A stretch of 58,139 nucleotides of DNA from Rhodobacter sp. NTK016B (lineage in GTDB: Bacteria; Pseudomonadota; Alphaproteobacteria; Rhodobacterales; Rhodobacteraceae): NCBI RefSeq assembly GCF_017303295.1, contig NZ_JAFKOK010000021.1:1-58139 (forward strand), given 5' to 3'. Within the stretch, counting starts at the first letter, position 1. Every line of letters begins with the position of its first letter. Shown in pieces: positions 34,957 through 45,700 of this stretch. The notes below the pieces were generated by a model, which saw only the letters and a list, made by a program, of their open reading frames with translations, did no database searches and was not told the DNA's origin. Position numbers and translations under genes: made by a program.

Positions 34957-35421
34957 ATGACCCATGCCATCGATGCCCGCCTTCAAGAGCTTGGCCTGAC
35001 GCTGCCCGATGCGCCCGCACCGGCGGCGAATTACGTGCCGTTCGTGATCTCGGGCAAGCATGTCTATGTCTCGGGGCAGGTCAGCATGGGGGCGAACGGG
35101 CTGATCACCGGCAAGCTGGGCGCCGATCTGAGCACCGAGCAGGGCGCCGAGGCCGCGCGGGCCTGCGCGCTGTCTCTGCTGGCGCAATGCAAGAAGGCGA
35201 TGGGCGGCGACTGGGCGAAGCTGGCGCGCGTCGTCAAGCTGACCGCGTTCGTCAATTGCACCGCCGATTTCACCGACCAGCCGAAAGTGGTCAACGGGGC
35301 CTCGGACCTGCTGGTCGAGTTGCTGGGAGAGGCCGGTCGCCATGCCCGCTCGGCGGTCGGTGCGCCTTCGCTTCCGCTCGGCGTAGCGGTCGAGATCGAG
35401 GCGATTTTCGAGCTCGCCTGA
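34957..35421 (+). CDS. RidA-family (YjgF/YER057c) protein
   Basis: A 154-aa protein of the RidA superfamily, whose members deaminate reactive enamine/imine intermediates or serve related hydrolytic roles. Family features are the YVPFVISGKHVYVSGQVSM segment and a C-terminal AVGAPSLPLGVAVEIEAIF strand with the conserved Glu. It belongs to the longer RidA-like subgroup (about 150 aa) rather than canonical 128-aa RidA, so the substrate is uncertain. AGGAG lies 7-11 nt before the ATG. Its stop codon overlaps the next gene's ATG by one base. Confidence 0.9.
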   Translation: MTHAIDARLQELGLTLPDAPAPAANYVPFVISGKHVYVSGQVSMGANGLITGKLGADLSTEQGAEAARACALSLLAQCKKAMGGDWAKLARVVKLTAFVNCTADFTDQPKVVNGASDLLVELLGEAGRHARSAVGAPSLPLGVAVEIEAIFELA

Positions 35422-36200
35422 TGCGCGCGCCGCTCCCTGAGGCGTTTCTCCGCCTGCCGATCGCGCATCGCGCCTATCACGATGCCACTGCCCGCCGGCC
35501 CGAGAACTCGCTGCCCGCGATCCGGGCGGCGATCCGCGCGAGCTACGGGATCGAGATCGACCTTCAGGTCTCCGCCGACGGTGAAGCGATGGTATTCCAT
35601 GACGACACTCTGGAGCGGTTGACGCTGGATACCGGCCCGGTCAATGCGCGTTCGGCCGCCGAGTTGCGGCGCATCCGCGTGCGGGCGAGCCCCGAGCCGA
35701 TCCCGACCTTCCGGCAGGTTCTGAGCGAGATCGGCGGCCGGGTGCCGCTGCTGGTCGAGATCAAGGACCAGTCGGGGGTGATGGGGCCGACCAATGGTGT
35801 GCTCGAAGCCGCCGCTGCCGCGGCGCTGCGCGGATACGAGGGGCCGGTGGCGGTGATGTCGTTCAACCCGTCTTCGGTGGCCCATCTGCAGCGGCTGGCG
35901 CCCGAGGTGCCGCGCGGCCTGACGACCTATGCCTTCCCGCGCGAACACTGGCCCGAGGATGCCGGCCCCGAGGCCGAGGCACACCGCCGGCGCTTGGCCG
36001 CAATCGCGGATTTCGACGCTGTGGAGGCAAGTTTCCTTTCGCATGACTGGCACGATCTGAACAATCCGCGCGTGGCTGAGTTGAAGGCGCAGGGTGCGGC
36101 GATCCTGTGTTGGACGGTCAAGTCGCCCGAGGATGAGGCGGTGGCGCGGCGGGTGGCCCAGAACATCACCTTCGAGGGCTACGCCGCCGAGATCGGTTGA
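35421..36200 (+). CDS. Glycerophosphodiester phosphodiesterase family protein
   Basis: A 259-aa TIM-barrel enzyme. The GDPD signature is present: AHRAYHDATARRPENS (HR..PENT-like), then EIDLQVSADGEAMVFHDDTLERLT with metal and catalytic His/Glu/Asp, and LLVEIKDQ for the third metal ligand. It hydrolyses glycerophosphodiesters to glycerol-3-phosphate and an alcohol. No signal peptide, so probably cytoplasmic. It starts at the last base of the RidA gene's stop and is co-transcribed with it. Confidence 0.92.
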   Translation: MRAPLPEAFLRLPIAHRAYHDATARRPENSLPAIRAAIRASYGIEIDLQVSADGEAMVFHDDTLERLTLDTGPVNARSAAELRRIRVRASPEPIPTFRQVLSEIGGRVPLLVEIKDQSGVMGPTNGVLEAAAAAALRGYEGPVAVMSFNPSSVAHLQRLAPEVPRGLTTYAFPREHWPEDAGPEAEAHRRRLAAIADFDAVEASFLSHDWHDLNNPRVAELKAQGAAILCWTVKSPEDEAVARRVAQNITFEGYAAEIG

Positions 36201-36269
36201 CCCGATCGGCTGTTCGGCGCGTCGGCGGGGTTGACCTGCGCCGTCCCGCGCCCAGTTTTGGGGGCAGGA

Positions 36270-37445
36270 ATGGCCGGTTTGGGGATCAGCTTGGATATCA
36301 CGCTTGTCGACGCGATCAGCGAGATCGGCGCTCCCGCATGGGACGCGCTGAGCGGGGCTGTGCCGGGCGCGCGGCCGCTCGATCCGTTCACCACCTATCG
36401 TTTTCTTCAGGCGTTGGAAGCTTCGGGCTCGGTCGGGCCGGGCACGGGCTGGGAGGCGAAGCATCTCGTCGTGCGCCACGAAGCGCAGGTGCTGGCCGCG
36501 ATGCCGCTTTACGCCAAGGGGCATAGTCAGGGCGAGTACATCTTCGACCATGCCTTTGCCGATGCGTGGCACCGGGCGGGCGGGCGCTATTACCCCAAGC
36601 TGCAGGCGGCGGTGCCGTTCACCCCCGCGACCGGGCCGCGTCTGCTGGCCCCGGCCGAGCTGAAACCCGTTCTTTTGCGCGCGCTGGCCGAGATCACCGG
36701 CTCGAACCAGCTGTCTTCGGCGCATGTCACCTTCTGCACGGCAGAAGAGGCGGCGTTGGGCGAGGAGGAGGGGTTTTTGCACCGTGTCACCCAGCAATTC
36801 CACTGGGAGGACGAGTGTTACGGCGATTTCGACGGCTTCCTGTCGGCGCTGTCTTCGCGCAAGCGCAAGACGATCCGGCGCGAGCGGCGGCAGGCGCAAG
36901 AATTCGGTGGCACGATCCATGCGCTGACCGGCGACGATCTGAAGCCCGAACACTGGGATGCGTTCTGGGCCTTTTATCAGGATACCGGCAGTCGCAAATG
37001 GGGCACGCCCTATCTGACGCGGGCCTTCTTCGACGAGGTCCACGCGACGATGCGCGACGACGTCCTGCTGGTTCTGGCCGAGCGTGAGGGCCGCTGGGTC
37101 GCGGGCGCGCTAAACTTCATCGGGGCCGAGACGCTCTACGGGCGCTATTGGGGATGCGTCGAGGATCATCCCTGCCTGCATTTCGAGCTGTGCTATTATC
37201 AGGCGATCGACTGGGCGCTGGCCAATGGCCTCAGCCGCGTCGAAGCGGGCGCGCAGGGCGAACACAAGCTGGCGCGCGGCTATCTGCCCAACGAGGTGCA
37301 TTCGCTGCACTGGTTCCCCGATACCCGTTTCCGTGCCGCGGTCGAGGACTACCTGAAGGCCGAGACAGCGGCTGTCGGCGACGAGATGCGCCTGCTCGAG
37401 GGCTTCGCGCCTTTCCGGCGGGGGCCCGAAGGCGGCGGCACCTGA
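36270..37445 (+). CDS. FemAB-like/GNAT N-acyltransferase (DUF482 type)
   Basis: A 391-aa protein of the peptidogalycan-biosynthesis/DUF482 group. The tandem GNAT-like layout is visible through DPFTTYRFLQALEASGSVG, YPKLQAAVPFTPATGPRLL, SSRKRKTIRRERRQAQ and GRYWGCVEDHPCLHFELCYYQAIDWA. The acceptor is unknown; FemAB relatives add amino acids to cell-wall or other substrates. I chose the ATG at 36270, preceded by GGGGCAGG; an earlier ATG at 36231 adds 13 residues. It lies 19 bp before the PhhB gene and probably shares its transcript. Confidence 0.82.
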   Translation: MAGLGISLDITLVDAISEIGAPAWDALSGAVPGARPLDPFTTYRFLQALEASGSVGPGTGWEAKHLVVRHEAQVLAAMPLYAKGHSQGEYIFDHAFADAWHRAGGRYYPKLQAAVPFTPATGPRLLAPAELKPVLLRALAEITGSNQLSSAHVTFCTAEEAALGEEEGFLHRVTQQFHWEDECYGDFDGFLSALSSRKRKTIRRERRQAQEFGGTIHALTGDDLKPEHWDAFWAFYQDTGSRKWGTPYLTRAFFDEVHATMRDDVLLVLAEREGRWVAGALNFIGAETLYGRYWGCVEDHPCLHFELCYYQAIDWALANGLSRVEAGAQGEHKLARGYLPNEVHSLHWFPDTRFRAAVEDYLKAETAAVGDEMRLLEGFAPFRRGPEGGGT

Positions 37446-37463
37446 TGCGAAAAGGAGCATGAC

Positions 37464-37763
37464 ATGGCACGACCTTCGAAACTGGCGGGCAGCGAACGCG
37501 ATGAGGCGCTTGAGGCACTGAAAGCGGCGGGCTGGACCCATGACGCCGAGGCGGATGCGATCCGCCGCAGCTTCAAGTTCAAGGATTTCAGCGCTGCGTT
37601 CGGCTGGATGACCCGCGCGGCGCTGGCGGCCGAAAAGCTCGACCATCACCCCGACTGGTCGAATGTCTACAACCGGGTCGAGGTGAGCCTGACCACGCAT
37701 GACGTGAAGGGCCTGACCGAGCTGGACGTGGCGCTGGCAAAGGCGATGGACGCGGCGCTTTAG
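37464..37763 (+). CDS. phhB: 4a-hydroxytetrahydrobiopterin dehydratase (PCD/DCoH)
   Basis: A 99-aa protein with the pterin dehydratase motif [18 protein letters not shown] and the following LTTHD, containing the catalytic His pair. It recycles 4a-hydroxy-tetrahydrobiopterin made by aromatic amino acid hydroxylases; in bacteria lacking them it may act on molybdopterin-related or folate metabolism. No phenylalanine hydroxylase is nearby. AAAGGAGC precedes the ATG. Confidence 0.95.
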   Translation: MARPSKLAGSERDEALEALKAAGWTHDAEADAIRRSFKFKDFSAAFGWMTRAALAAEKLDHHPDWSNVYNRVEVSLTTHDVKGLTELDVALAKAMDAAL

Positions 37764-37907
37764 GCCCGCAGGGCGCGGCCCGTCTGCCCCGACAGGCGGG
37801 CTGCGTGTGTGGTTTTGTGTGTCCCCTTGCCCCGTTAGGCGGTCGACATCCGCTGCGGGTGGGCTAAGTCGGGGGGCTGTATTGCAAGCTTAGGGGACAC
37901 CGCACTT

Positions 37908-38801
37908 ATGAATTTGTCTGATTTCATGTCTTTCCAGATCGCCGAGGGCGTGACCATCGGCGATGTGCTGACGGTGGAATTCCTGGCCTCGATCCTTGGC
38001 AACGTGCTGGCCGCCATCGCCATCCTGTTCGTGGGCATGCTGATCGGGCGCTGGGCGGCCCGGCGCATTCGCGGCCTTGGTGCGCAGCATAGCAGCCTCG
38101 ACACGACGCTGTTCAACTTCCTCGGCTCGCTGACCCGTTACGCGATCATGGCGGTGACGGTGATCTTCGTGCTCAACCGCTTCGGGCTCGAAACGACCTC
38201 GCTCGTCGCGGCTTTGGGCGCTGCGGGTCTGGCCGTCGGTCTGGCGTTGCAGGGGACATTGTCGAATGTCGCGGCGGGGGTGATGATCATCCTGTTCCGC
38301 CCGATCAAGGTCGGCGATTTTGTCGAGATCGCCGACGAGATGGGCACGGTCAAGGATATCTCGCTGAATTATACCGAGCTGGCTTCGATGGGGAACACGC
38401 AGGTGATCATTCCCAATTCCGAAGTCTGGGGTAACACGATCGAGAATTATTCGGTCTACCCGCTGCGCCGCGCGGAATGGACGTTCGGGGTGTCCTATGG
38501 CTCGGATCTGAAAAAGGCCGAGACGGTGATCCTGGATACGATCATGGCCGATGAGCGCTCGATGAAAGACCCCGAGCCGTGGATTCAGGTCAATAATCTC
38601 GGCGACAGCTCGGTCGATTTCCTGGTCCGGGTCTGGGTCGATGCGGGCGTCTATTTCTACTATCAGGCCGATATGAAGCGCCGGGTGAAAGAGGCGCTGG
38701 ACGAGGCCGGGATCGAAATCCCCTTCCCCTATCGCACGCTGGTCATGGCCGGCGGCGAAGCGCCCGCGATGCCCGAGCTTTCCGAGAAAGCCGAGAGCTG
38801 A
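37908..38801 (+). CDS. MscS-family mechanosensitive channel
   Basis: A 297-aa channel. Three membrane helices are at about residues 25-50, 68-90 and 95-120; the third is the Gly/Ala-rich pore helix VAALGAAGLAVGLALQGTLSN, followed by the conserved FRPIKVGDFVEI beta domain and YTELASMGNTQVIIPNSEVWG. It opens under membrane tension to release solutes in osmotic downshock. Size is that of small-conductance MscS. A terminator at 38825 follows. Confidence 0.95.
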   Translation: MNLSDFMSFQIAEGVTIGDVLTVEFLASILGNVLAAIAILFVGMLIGRWAARRIRGLGAQHSSLDTTLFNFLGSLTRYAIMAVTVIFVLNRFGLETTSLVAALGAAGLAVGLALQGTLSNVAAGVMIILFRPIKVGDFVEIADEMGTVKDISLNYTELASMGNTQVIIPNSEVWGNTIENYSVYPLRRAEWTFGVSYGSDLKKAETVILDTIMADERSMKDPEPWIQVNNLGDSSVDFLVRVWVDAGVYFYYQADMKRRVKEALDEAGIEIPFPYRTLVMAGGEAPAMPELSEKAES

Positions 38802-38824
38802 GCAAACCGGCCACCGACACGCAA

Positions 38825-38858
38825 AAGGGGCCGCCCGATGGTGCGGCCCCTTCGTCTT
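38825..38858 (+). terminator. Terminator after mscS-type gene
   Basis: Stem AAGGGGCCGC / GCGGCCCCTT (38825-38834, 38843-38852) with an 8-nt loop, followed by a T-rich stretch. It could also end the convergent peroxiredoxin transcript. Confidence 0.7.
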
Positions 38859-38900
38859 TTTCCACGCCACCGCGTTCAGGCGACGGCATTGGGAGCGCGC

Positions 38901-39386
38901 TCAGAGCGCCTCGACCATCGCTTCACCGCCCGAAATCTCGCAACCCGAGCCGGTTTCCGGGTGAAAGACCTTCACCACCCCGTCATCGACCATCATCGCA
39001 TAGCGCTTCGAGCGGCCCTTCAGGCCCACGGGCGGTGCGTCGAAGGACAGGCCCAGCTTCTCGGTGAATTCGCCCATCCCGTCGGCCAGCATGGTGATGC
39101 CCGCCTCGGCGGCGCCGGTGGCCTCGCCCCAGCTTTTCATCACGAAGGCGTCGTTGACCGAAACGCAGATCACCTCGTCCACACCCTTGGACTTGAGCGC
39201 ATCCATGCTGCGCACGAAGCTCGGCACATGGGCGGAGTGGCAGGTCGGCGTGAAGGCGCCCGGCACCGCGAAGATCACGACCTTGCGGCCTTCGGTCAGA
39301 TCCTTGACCGAAACCGCTTCCGGCCCCTCGGCGCCGATTTTCTGCAGGCTGGCATCGGGCAGCGTTTCGCCGGTGGAAATGGTCAT
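38901..39386 (-). CDS. Peroxiredoxin (Prx5 type)
   Basis: A 161-aa thiol peroxidase. The peroxidatic Cys49 is in PGAFTPTCH, the Prx5/AhpC-TSA motif, with the conserved Arg supplied by the later KGRSKRYAMMVDDG region. A second Cys (in GSGCEISGG, near residue 149) could be the resolving one. It reduces H2O2 and organic peroxides in the cytoplasm using glutaredoxin or thioredoxin. Divergent from the FAD reductase at 39490. Confidence 0.93.
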   Translation of the reverse strand: MTISTGETLPDASLQKIGAEGPEAVSVKDLTEGRKVVIFAVPGAFTPTCHSAHVPSFVRSMDALKSKGVDEVICVSVNDAFVMKSWGEATGAAEAGITMLADGMGEFTEKLGLSFDAPPVGLKGRSKRYAMMVDDGVVKVFHPETGSGCEISGGEAMVEAL

Positions 39387-39489
39387 GGTATGCGCTCTCC
39401 TGTTGGGTTACCTCGATGGACGGGGATATATATCCAGGAAAGTGGCGTTCCAGTGCGCCAGTCGACAACGGACAGGAAGGAAACGGGGA

Positions 39490-40695
39490 ATGGGTGGAAT
39501 CGTCGTCATCGGGGCCGGGCAGGCCGGGTCTTCGCTGGTCGCGAAACTGCGGGGGCTGGGCTATGAAGGGGCGTTGACGCTGATCGGCGACGAGCCGGTG
39601 CCCCCCTATCAGCGCCCGCCGCTGTCGAAGAAATACCTGTTGGGCGACATGGCGCTCGACCGTCTCTTCCTGCGCACCGAGGCCTATTACGCCGATAACA
39701 ACATCACCCTGCGCACCGATGCCAAGGTGACGCGGATCGACCCGGCGACCAAGCAGGTCTTTCTGGGCGACGAGGCGATCGGCTACGAACAGCTCGCGCT
39801 GACCACCGGCTCCGAGCCGCGCCGCCTGCCCGCCGCGATCGGCGGCGACCTCGACGGCGTGTTCGGCGTGCGCCGTCTGTCGGATATCGACGCGATGGCG
39901 CCCTATTTCACCGAAGGAAAACGGCTTCTGGTCGTGGGCGGGGGCTATATCGGCCTCGAAGCCGCCGCCGTCGCCGCGCTCAAGGGTCTCAAGGTCACGC
40001 TGATCGAGGCCGCGCCGCGCATCCTCGGCCGCGTCGCCTCGCCCGAGACCGCCGACGACATGCGCAAGCTGCATGCCTCGCACGGCGTCGATATCCGCGA
40101 GGGCACCGGTCTGGCCCGCCTCACCGGCGAGGGCCATGTCGATGGCGCCGAGCTTGCGGATGGCACGCATCTGGACGTGGATTTCGCGATTGTCGGCATC
40201 GGCATCATCCCGGGCGCCGAACTGGCCGAAGAGGCCGGGCTGGTGATCGAGAACGGCATCCGCACCGACGATTACGGCCGCACCTCGGATGCTTCGATCT
40301 GGGCTGCGGGCGATTGCGCCAGTCTCGAATATCGCGGTAACCGGATCCGGCTGGAAAGTGTGCAGAACGCCATCGATCAGGCCGAGGCGGTCGCGGCCAA
40401 CATGATGGGCGCGGAAAAGCCCTATGTGCCGATGCCGTGGTTCTGGTCGGATCAATACGACATGAAACTGCAGATCGCGGGCCTCAATACCGGCTATGAC
40501 CGCATCGTCACCCGCGATACCGGCGGCGCGCGCAGCCACTGGTATTACAAGGGCGATACCTTCCTCGCGGTCGACGCGATGAACGATCCGCGCGGTTACA
40601 TGGTGGGCAAGCGGCTGCTGGAAATGGCGAAAAGCCCCGACCCGGCCGCAATCGCCGATCCGGCGACCGAGCTGAAGGCGCTGCTCAAGGCATGA
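39490..40695 (+). CDS. FAD-dependent ferredoxin reductase-like oxidoreductase
   Basis: A 401-aa flavoprotein of the putidaredoxin/rubredoxin reductase family. FAD motif GAGQAG (7-12), Pro-rich PPYQRPPLSKKYL, the NAD(P)-binding GGGYIGLE near residue 155, and the second FAD motif WAAGDCASLEY are all present. C-terminal reductase domain starts near 320 (PWFWSDQYDMKLQIAG). It passes electrons from NAD(P)H to a ferredoxin serving P450s or dioxygenases. GGGGA lies just before the ATG. It might serve the P450-like protein, but that is speculation: it is 17 kb away. Confidence 0.93.
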   Translation: MGGIVVIGAGQAGSSLVAKLRGLGYEGALTLIGDEPVPPYQRPPLSKKYLLGDMALDRLFLRTEAYYADNNITLRTDAKVTRIDPATKQVFLGDEAIGYEQLALTTGSEPRRLPAAIGGDLDGVFGVRRLSDIDAMAPYFTEGKRLLVVGGGYIGLEAAAVAALKGLKVTLIEAAPRILGRVASPETADDMRKLHASHGVDIREGTGLARLTGEGHVDGAELADGTHLDVDFAIVGIGIIPGAELAEEAGLVIENGIRTDDYGRTSDASIWAAGDCASLEYRGNRIRLESVQNAIDQAEAVAANMMGAEKPYVPMPWFWSDQYDMKLQIAGLNTGYDRIVTRDTGGARSHWYYKGDTFLAVDAMNDPRGYMVGKRLLEMAKSPDPAAIADPATELKALLKA

Positions 40696-40705
40696 GGGCG
40701 TCCTG

Positions 40706-41266
40706 ATGCGCATCGTCGGCGGCGCGCGGCGCGGGTTGAAGCTGGCCGAGATCGGGGCGGGCGATGCGCAGGCGCATCTGCGCCCGACCTCGGACCGGGT
40801 GCGCGAGGCGCTCTTCAACATGCTCTGTCAGGGCAAATGGGGCGATCTGGTCAGCGGCCAGCGCGCGCTCGACCTATTTGCGGGGACCGGCGCGCTGGGG
40901 CTCGAAGCCCTGTCGCGCGGCGCCACACAGGTGACGCTGGTCGATGACGGCGCCGCCGCGCGGGCCCTCATCCGCGCCAATATCGAGGCCATGCAGGCGA
41001 TGGGAATGACCCGTCTCTATCGTCGCAACGCCACCGATCTCGGCGCCAATCGCGGCGCCACATTCGGTCTCGTCTTCATGGACCCGCCCTATGGCAAGGT
41101 GCTGGGGCAACAGGCGCTCGCCTCCGCCATGGGTGGTGGCTGGCTGGCCCCCGGGGCCATCATCGTGTGGGAAGAGAACGCCCCACAGCCCGCGCCCGAA
41201 GGCTTCGAAACCCTCGATCAGCGCCGCTACGGCGAGACCTGGATCACGCTTCTGCGCGCCCCCTGA
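40706..41266 (+). CDS. rsmD: 16S rRNA (guanine(966)-N2)-methyltransferase
   Basis: A 186-aa SAM-dependent methyltransferase. Residues 1-10 (MRIVGGARRG) and RPTSDRVREALFNML are RsmD signatures; the SAM motif LDLFAGTGALGLEALSRGA and the catalytic DPPYG (126-130) follow. It methylates G966 in the small-subunit rRNA. It starts 10 bp after the reductase stop, but the functions are unrelated. Confidence 0.95.
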   Translation: MRIVGGARRGLKLAEIGAGDAQAHLRPTSDRVREALFNMLCQGKWGDLVSGQRALDLFAGTGALGLEALSRGATQVTLVDDGAAARALIRANIEAMQAMGMTRLYRRNATDLGANRGATFGLVFMDPPYGKVLGQQALASAMGGGWLAPGAIIVWEENAPQPAPEGFETLDQRRYGETWITLLRAP

Positions 41267-41276
41267 CCCTTTCACT

Positions 41277-41365
41277 TTGCCCCAAATACTCACGGGTGGG
41301 GTCCGGGGAGGGGGCGTGTCCCCTCCCCGGGCAGGGGAGCGCGAGGGGGCGGCGGCCCCCTCGCC
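41277..41365. repeat. GC-rich intergenic repeat, variant copy D
   Basis: Begins TTTGCCCCAAATACTC then a G-run, GGTCCGGGG and several nested G-run/C-run hairpins. The start resembles the right arm of copy B (CTCCAAATATCCC, GGGGGTCCGGGG). It lacks the AAAGATG core, so it is a weaker family member. Located downstream of rsmD. Confidence 0.45.
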
Positions 41366-41519
41366 ACCCGGTCGCGAAGCGCGCGCGACCGGGTCTCACG
41401 GGGCGCGACGCAAAAGCCACAAGCGCCCGTTATCCCCATGCTTTTTCTGGACCAATCGCCCCTCACGGGTTATCGTTGAAAAAAACGGGGCGCCACGATC
41501 CCGTCGAGCAGAGGCATCC

Positions 41520-42698
41520 ATGGATTTTCCCCAGCGGTTCTCGAACCTGCCGGAATACGCATTCCCGCGCCTGCGCGCGCTTCTCGATCACCTGACCCCG
41601 GGTGGCGAGCCGATGGCGATGACCATCGGCGAACCGCGCCATCAGATGCCCGCCTTCGTGGGCGAGGTGTTGTCCGCGAATCTGGCGGGCTTCAATCGCT
41701 ATCCCACGAACGAAGGCACGCCCGAGCTTCTGTCGGCGATTTCCGGCTGGCTGAAGCGGCGCTACGGTGTCGATGTCGCGCAGGACCGGCTGATGGTGCT
41801 GAACGGCACGCGCGAGGGGTTGTTCAACGCCGCCGTCGCGCTTTCGCCCGAGCGCAAGAACGGCGCCACTCCGGTCATCCTGACGCCCAATCCGTTCTAT
41901 CAGGTCTATGCCATCGCCGCGCTGACCGTCGGCGCCGAGCCGGTCTATGTCCCCGCGACTTCGGCCACCGGGCATCTGCCCGATTACGCCTCGCTGCCTG
42001 CTGAATTGCTCGACCGGGTGACGATCGCCTATCTGTGCTCGCCCGCCAATCCGCAGGGCGCGGTCGCCAGTCAGGATTACTGGGCCGAGCTTCTGGCGCT
42101 GGCCGAGAAGCACGATTTCCGCATCTTCGCGGATGAATGCTATTCCGAGATCTACCGCGACGCCCCGCCGCCCGGCATTCTGGAAGTGGCCGCGCGGGTC
42201 GGCGCTGATCCTGAACGGGTCGTGTCCTTTCATTCGCTCTCGAAACGCTCGAACCTGCCGGGTCTGCGCGCGGGCTTTCTGGCTGCCGGGCCGAAATCCG
42301 CGCGCGCCATCCGTCAGCTTCGCGCCTATGCCGGGGCGCCGGTTCCCATGCCGATTCAGGCGGTTGCCGCCGCCGCCTGGTCGGATGAGGCGCATGTGGC
42401 CGAAAGCCGCGCGCTCTATCAGGAAAAGTACCGCATCGCCGATGAGGTCTTCGGCGGGCTTAACGCCTATATGCCGCCCGAAGCGGGCTTTTTCCTGTGG
42501 CTTCCCGTCGCCGATGGCGAAGAGGCCACGCTGAAACTGTGGCAGGAGACCGGGCTGCGCGTGCTGCCCGGCGCCTATCTGTCGCGCGATACCAAGGGCG
42601 GCAATCCCGGCAGGGGATATATCCGCGTGGCGCTCGTCAACAATGCCGACGAGACCCGTCAGGGACTGACCCTGCTGCGCAACTGTCTGTATACGTGA
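41520..42698 (+). CDS. Class I/II aminotransferase, probably succinyldiaminopimelate aminotransferase (DapC-like)
   Basis: A 392-aa PLP enzyme. The fold-type I active site is seen as SPANPQG (174-180), Asp205 and Tyr208 ([10 protein letters not shown]), and Lys242 in [15 protein letters not shown]. That lysine context (SLSKRSN) is typical of DapC, which makes N-succinyl-LL-2,6-diaminopimelate for lysine and peptidoglycan. Other aminotransferases of the AspC group are possible. The open frame extends 430 nt upstream, but homology begins at the ATG at 41520. It precedes ftsK by only 7 bp. Confidence 0.85.
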   Translation: MDFPQRFSNLPEYAFPRLRALLDHLTPGGEPMAMTIGEPRHQMPAFVGEVLSANLAGFNRYPTNEGTPELLSAISGWLKRRYGVDVAQDRLMVLNGTREGLFNAAVALSPERKNGATPVILTPNPFYQVYAIAALTVGAEPVYVPATSATGHLPDYASLPAELLDRVTIAYLCSPANPQGAVASQDYWAELLALAEKHDFRIFADECYSEIYRDAPPPGILEVAARVGADPERVVSFHSLSKRSNLPGLRAGFLAAGPKSARAIRQLRAYAGAPVPMPIQAVAAAAWSDEAHVAESRALYQEKYRIADEVFGGLNAYMPPEAGFFLWLPVADGEEATLKLWQETGLRVLPGAYLSRDTKGGNPGRGYIRVALVNNADETRQGLTLLRNCLYT

Positions 42699-42705
42699 GG
42701 ATCCG

Positions 42706-45700
42706 ATGGCCAGCTTCCCCACTCCGAACCGCGACCCGTTGATCGACAGCCGCCTGCAGGCGATCCTGTCCCAGCGCGGCAAGGAATTGCTGGGCCTGTG
42801 CCTGATCGGCCTGGGCCTGATCCTGGCGTTGATCCTGGGCTCGTATTCGCCCGAGGACCCGACCTGGATGGCCGCGACCGACGCGCCCGTGCACAACGCG
42901 CTAGGCCGGGTCGGCGCCGCCATTGCCGCGCCGCTGACCAAGATCATCGGTCTGGGCGCGTGGGGGATCGCGCTGTCGTTCTGCGTCTGGGGCCTGCGGC
43001 TGGTCATCCATCAGGGCGAGGAATACGTGCTGCACCGCTCGTTCTTCGCGCCGGTGGCGATCGCCGTGGGTGCGGTATGGCTGTCCTCGCTGGTGCCGGG
43101 GGCGGGCTGGACCGTCGATCACGGTCAGGGCGGCATGTTCGGCGACACGGTGCTGGCGGCGGTGATGACGGCGCTGCCGATGACCGCCTTCGTGGCCAAC
43201 CTCGTCACGCTGCTCAGTTTCGCCGCGACGGTGGCGCTGTATCTCTACGTTCTGGGCTCGACCCTGCCGGAACTCAAGCGTATCGGGCAGTTCCTGTTGT
43301 CGGGGCTGATCCTCAGCTATGCGGGTCTGTGCTCGCTTCTGGGCCTGTCGGCGCGGGGCATGGGCGGTCTGGCTTTGAAAGGGCATGAAAGCTGGCAGCA
43401 TCGCCGCGAAACCCGCGCGCAGGCGCGCGCCGCCGCCGAGCAGGCGCTGGCACAGCATCAGCGCTGGAGCGAGCCGCAGGGCGGCTACGCGCCGGATTAC
43501 CCGATCGACCACGACGACGATTACCCGCTGGAATACGGGCCCGATTACGGCACCGATCCGCGTTACGACCCGCAGCCCGCGCGCATGGCGCCGCAACCCC
43601 AACCTCAGCCCCAGCCTCAGCCCCAAGGCGGTTACCGCCCGGCGCAGCCGGTGCGGGGCCGGGCTCAGGGTCACGGCATTCCGGGTCACGGCGCGCAGGG
43701 TCATGTCGAGCCGCCGCTTTCGACCCGTCAGCCCGAGCCCCATGGCCGCGATCCTTATGAGCCCATGCGCGAGGCGCCGCGCGAGCCCGTGCGGGCCGAG
43801 GGCTCTCGGGCAGAGGGCTATGGCCAGCGCTACACGCCACAGCATCGCGCGACCGCTCCTGCAGCCGCCCCGGCGCCCGAATATGCACCCGAACCGGCGC
43901 CGCAAGCCTGGGGCCAGCCGCCGCGCGGTGACGAGCGTAGCGGTTTGCTGAGCCGCGTCTCGGCACTGGGCCGCCGCACCGAGCCTGACATGCCGCCCGC
44001 GGAATGGTCGATGCCCGACGGCGAGCTGATCGAGCCACAGGGCCCTGCCGCGCTGGCCGAAGCGACCCCGCCCAGTCCCGAGGGCCTTCGCGCGCGCATC
44101 GCCGAGCTGATGGGCTCGCGCAAGCGTGCCAAGCCGGTGCTGCGGTTCGATCCGGATGCCTATCCTGCCCGCGCTGCCGCCGAGGCCGCGCGCGCTGCGC
44201 CTGAGGCCGGTGTCCAACGCCGTGAACCCGCGCTGACCGCTGCCCAAGCGGCGGCTCCCGTCGCCACGGGCATCGCGCCCGCGCCGCAGGCCGCGCCTAC
44301 CCCGCAATCGGCGCAGCAATCGGCCGCGCGAGCCGCGCCGACCCCGCCGCAGGGCTACAGCTTCAGCCATGCCTTCGGCTATCAGCCCGCCCCGGCCAGC
44401 TATCCCGGCGCCACCGCACCGGCGCCGTCGCGTTTCGCGCCGCAGCCCGACGCCGCTCCGCTGCTCGATGACGAGGACGATCCGTTCGATCCGCATCTGG
44501 ACGATGACGATTTCGACGCCTATGCCGCGTCCGTCGCGCCGCGCGCGCCTAGTGCGCCGGTTGCGGCCCCCGTGGCCAGCCGTGTGCAGCAAGCCCCGAA
44601 CCGCGCGCCCGCGCCGTCGCGCCGCGCGCAGGCCGAGGCGCAGCCCTCGCTGGCCTTCGAACCCGCCGAAGACGGGTTCGAATTGCCGCCGCTCGCGCTG
44701 TTGCGCGACCCGGCGCTGGAAAAACGGCAGATCATCTCGCATGACGCGCTCGACCAGAACGCGCGGATGCTCGAAAGCGTGCTGGAAGATTACGGCGTGC
44801 GCGGCGAGATCATCTCGTGCAAGCCGGGCCCGGTCGTGACGATGTATGAACTGGAACCCGCGCCCGGTCTCAAGGCCAGCCGGGTGATCGGTCTGGCCGA
44901 CGATATCGCGCGGTCGATGTCGGCGCTGTCGGCGCGCGTTTCGACCGTACCGGGACGCTCGGTCATCGGTATCGAACTGCCCAATGCCGACCGTCACACG
45001 GTGGTCTTGCGCGAGATCCTGGCGACCCGTGATTTCGGCGATTCGACCATGCGTCTGCCGCTGGCTCTGGGCAAGGATATCGGCGGCGAGGCGGTGGTGG
45101 CGAACCTCGCCAAGATGCCGCACCTGCTGATCGCGGGGACCACGGGCTCGGGTAAATCGGTGGCGATCAATACGATGATCCTGTCGCTGCTCTACAAGCT
45201 GACGCCCGCCGAATGCCGGTTGATCATGATCGACCCGAAGATGCTGGAACTCAGCGTCTATGACGGCATCCCGCACCTGCTCAGCCCCGTCGTCACCGAT
45301 CCCAAGAAGGCCGTCGTGGCGCTGAAATGGGTCGTGGGCGAGATGGAGGAACGCTATCGCAAGATGTCCAAAATGGGCGTGCGCAATATCGACGGCTATA
45401 ACGGCCGCGTGCGCGAGGCCTTGGACAAGGGCGAGATGTTCAAGCGCACGGTGCAGACCGGCTTCGACGACGAGACCGGCGATCCGGTCTTCGAGACCGA
45501 GGAATTCGCGCCCGAAGCGCTGCCCTTCATCGTGGTGATCGTCGACGAGATGGCCGACCTGATGATGGTTGCGGGCAAAGAGATCGAAGCCTGCATCCAG
45601 CGTCTGGCGCAGATGGCGCGGGCCTCGGGCATCCACCTGATCATGGCGACGCAGCGGCCCTCGGTCGATGTTATCACCGGCACGATCAAGGCGAACTTCC

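Noticed and set aside
39490-40695. The ferredoxin-reductase-like gene as electron donor for the double P450
   Set aside because: It is about 17 kb away and not co-regulated as far as can be seen, and the P450 lacks the motifs needed for normal reductase-driven chemistry.
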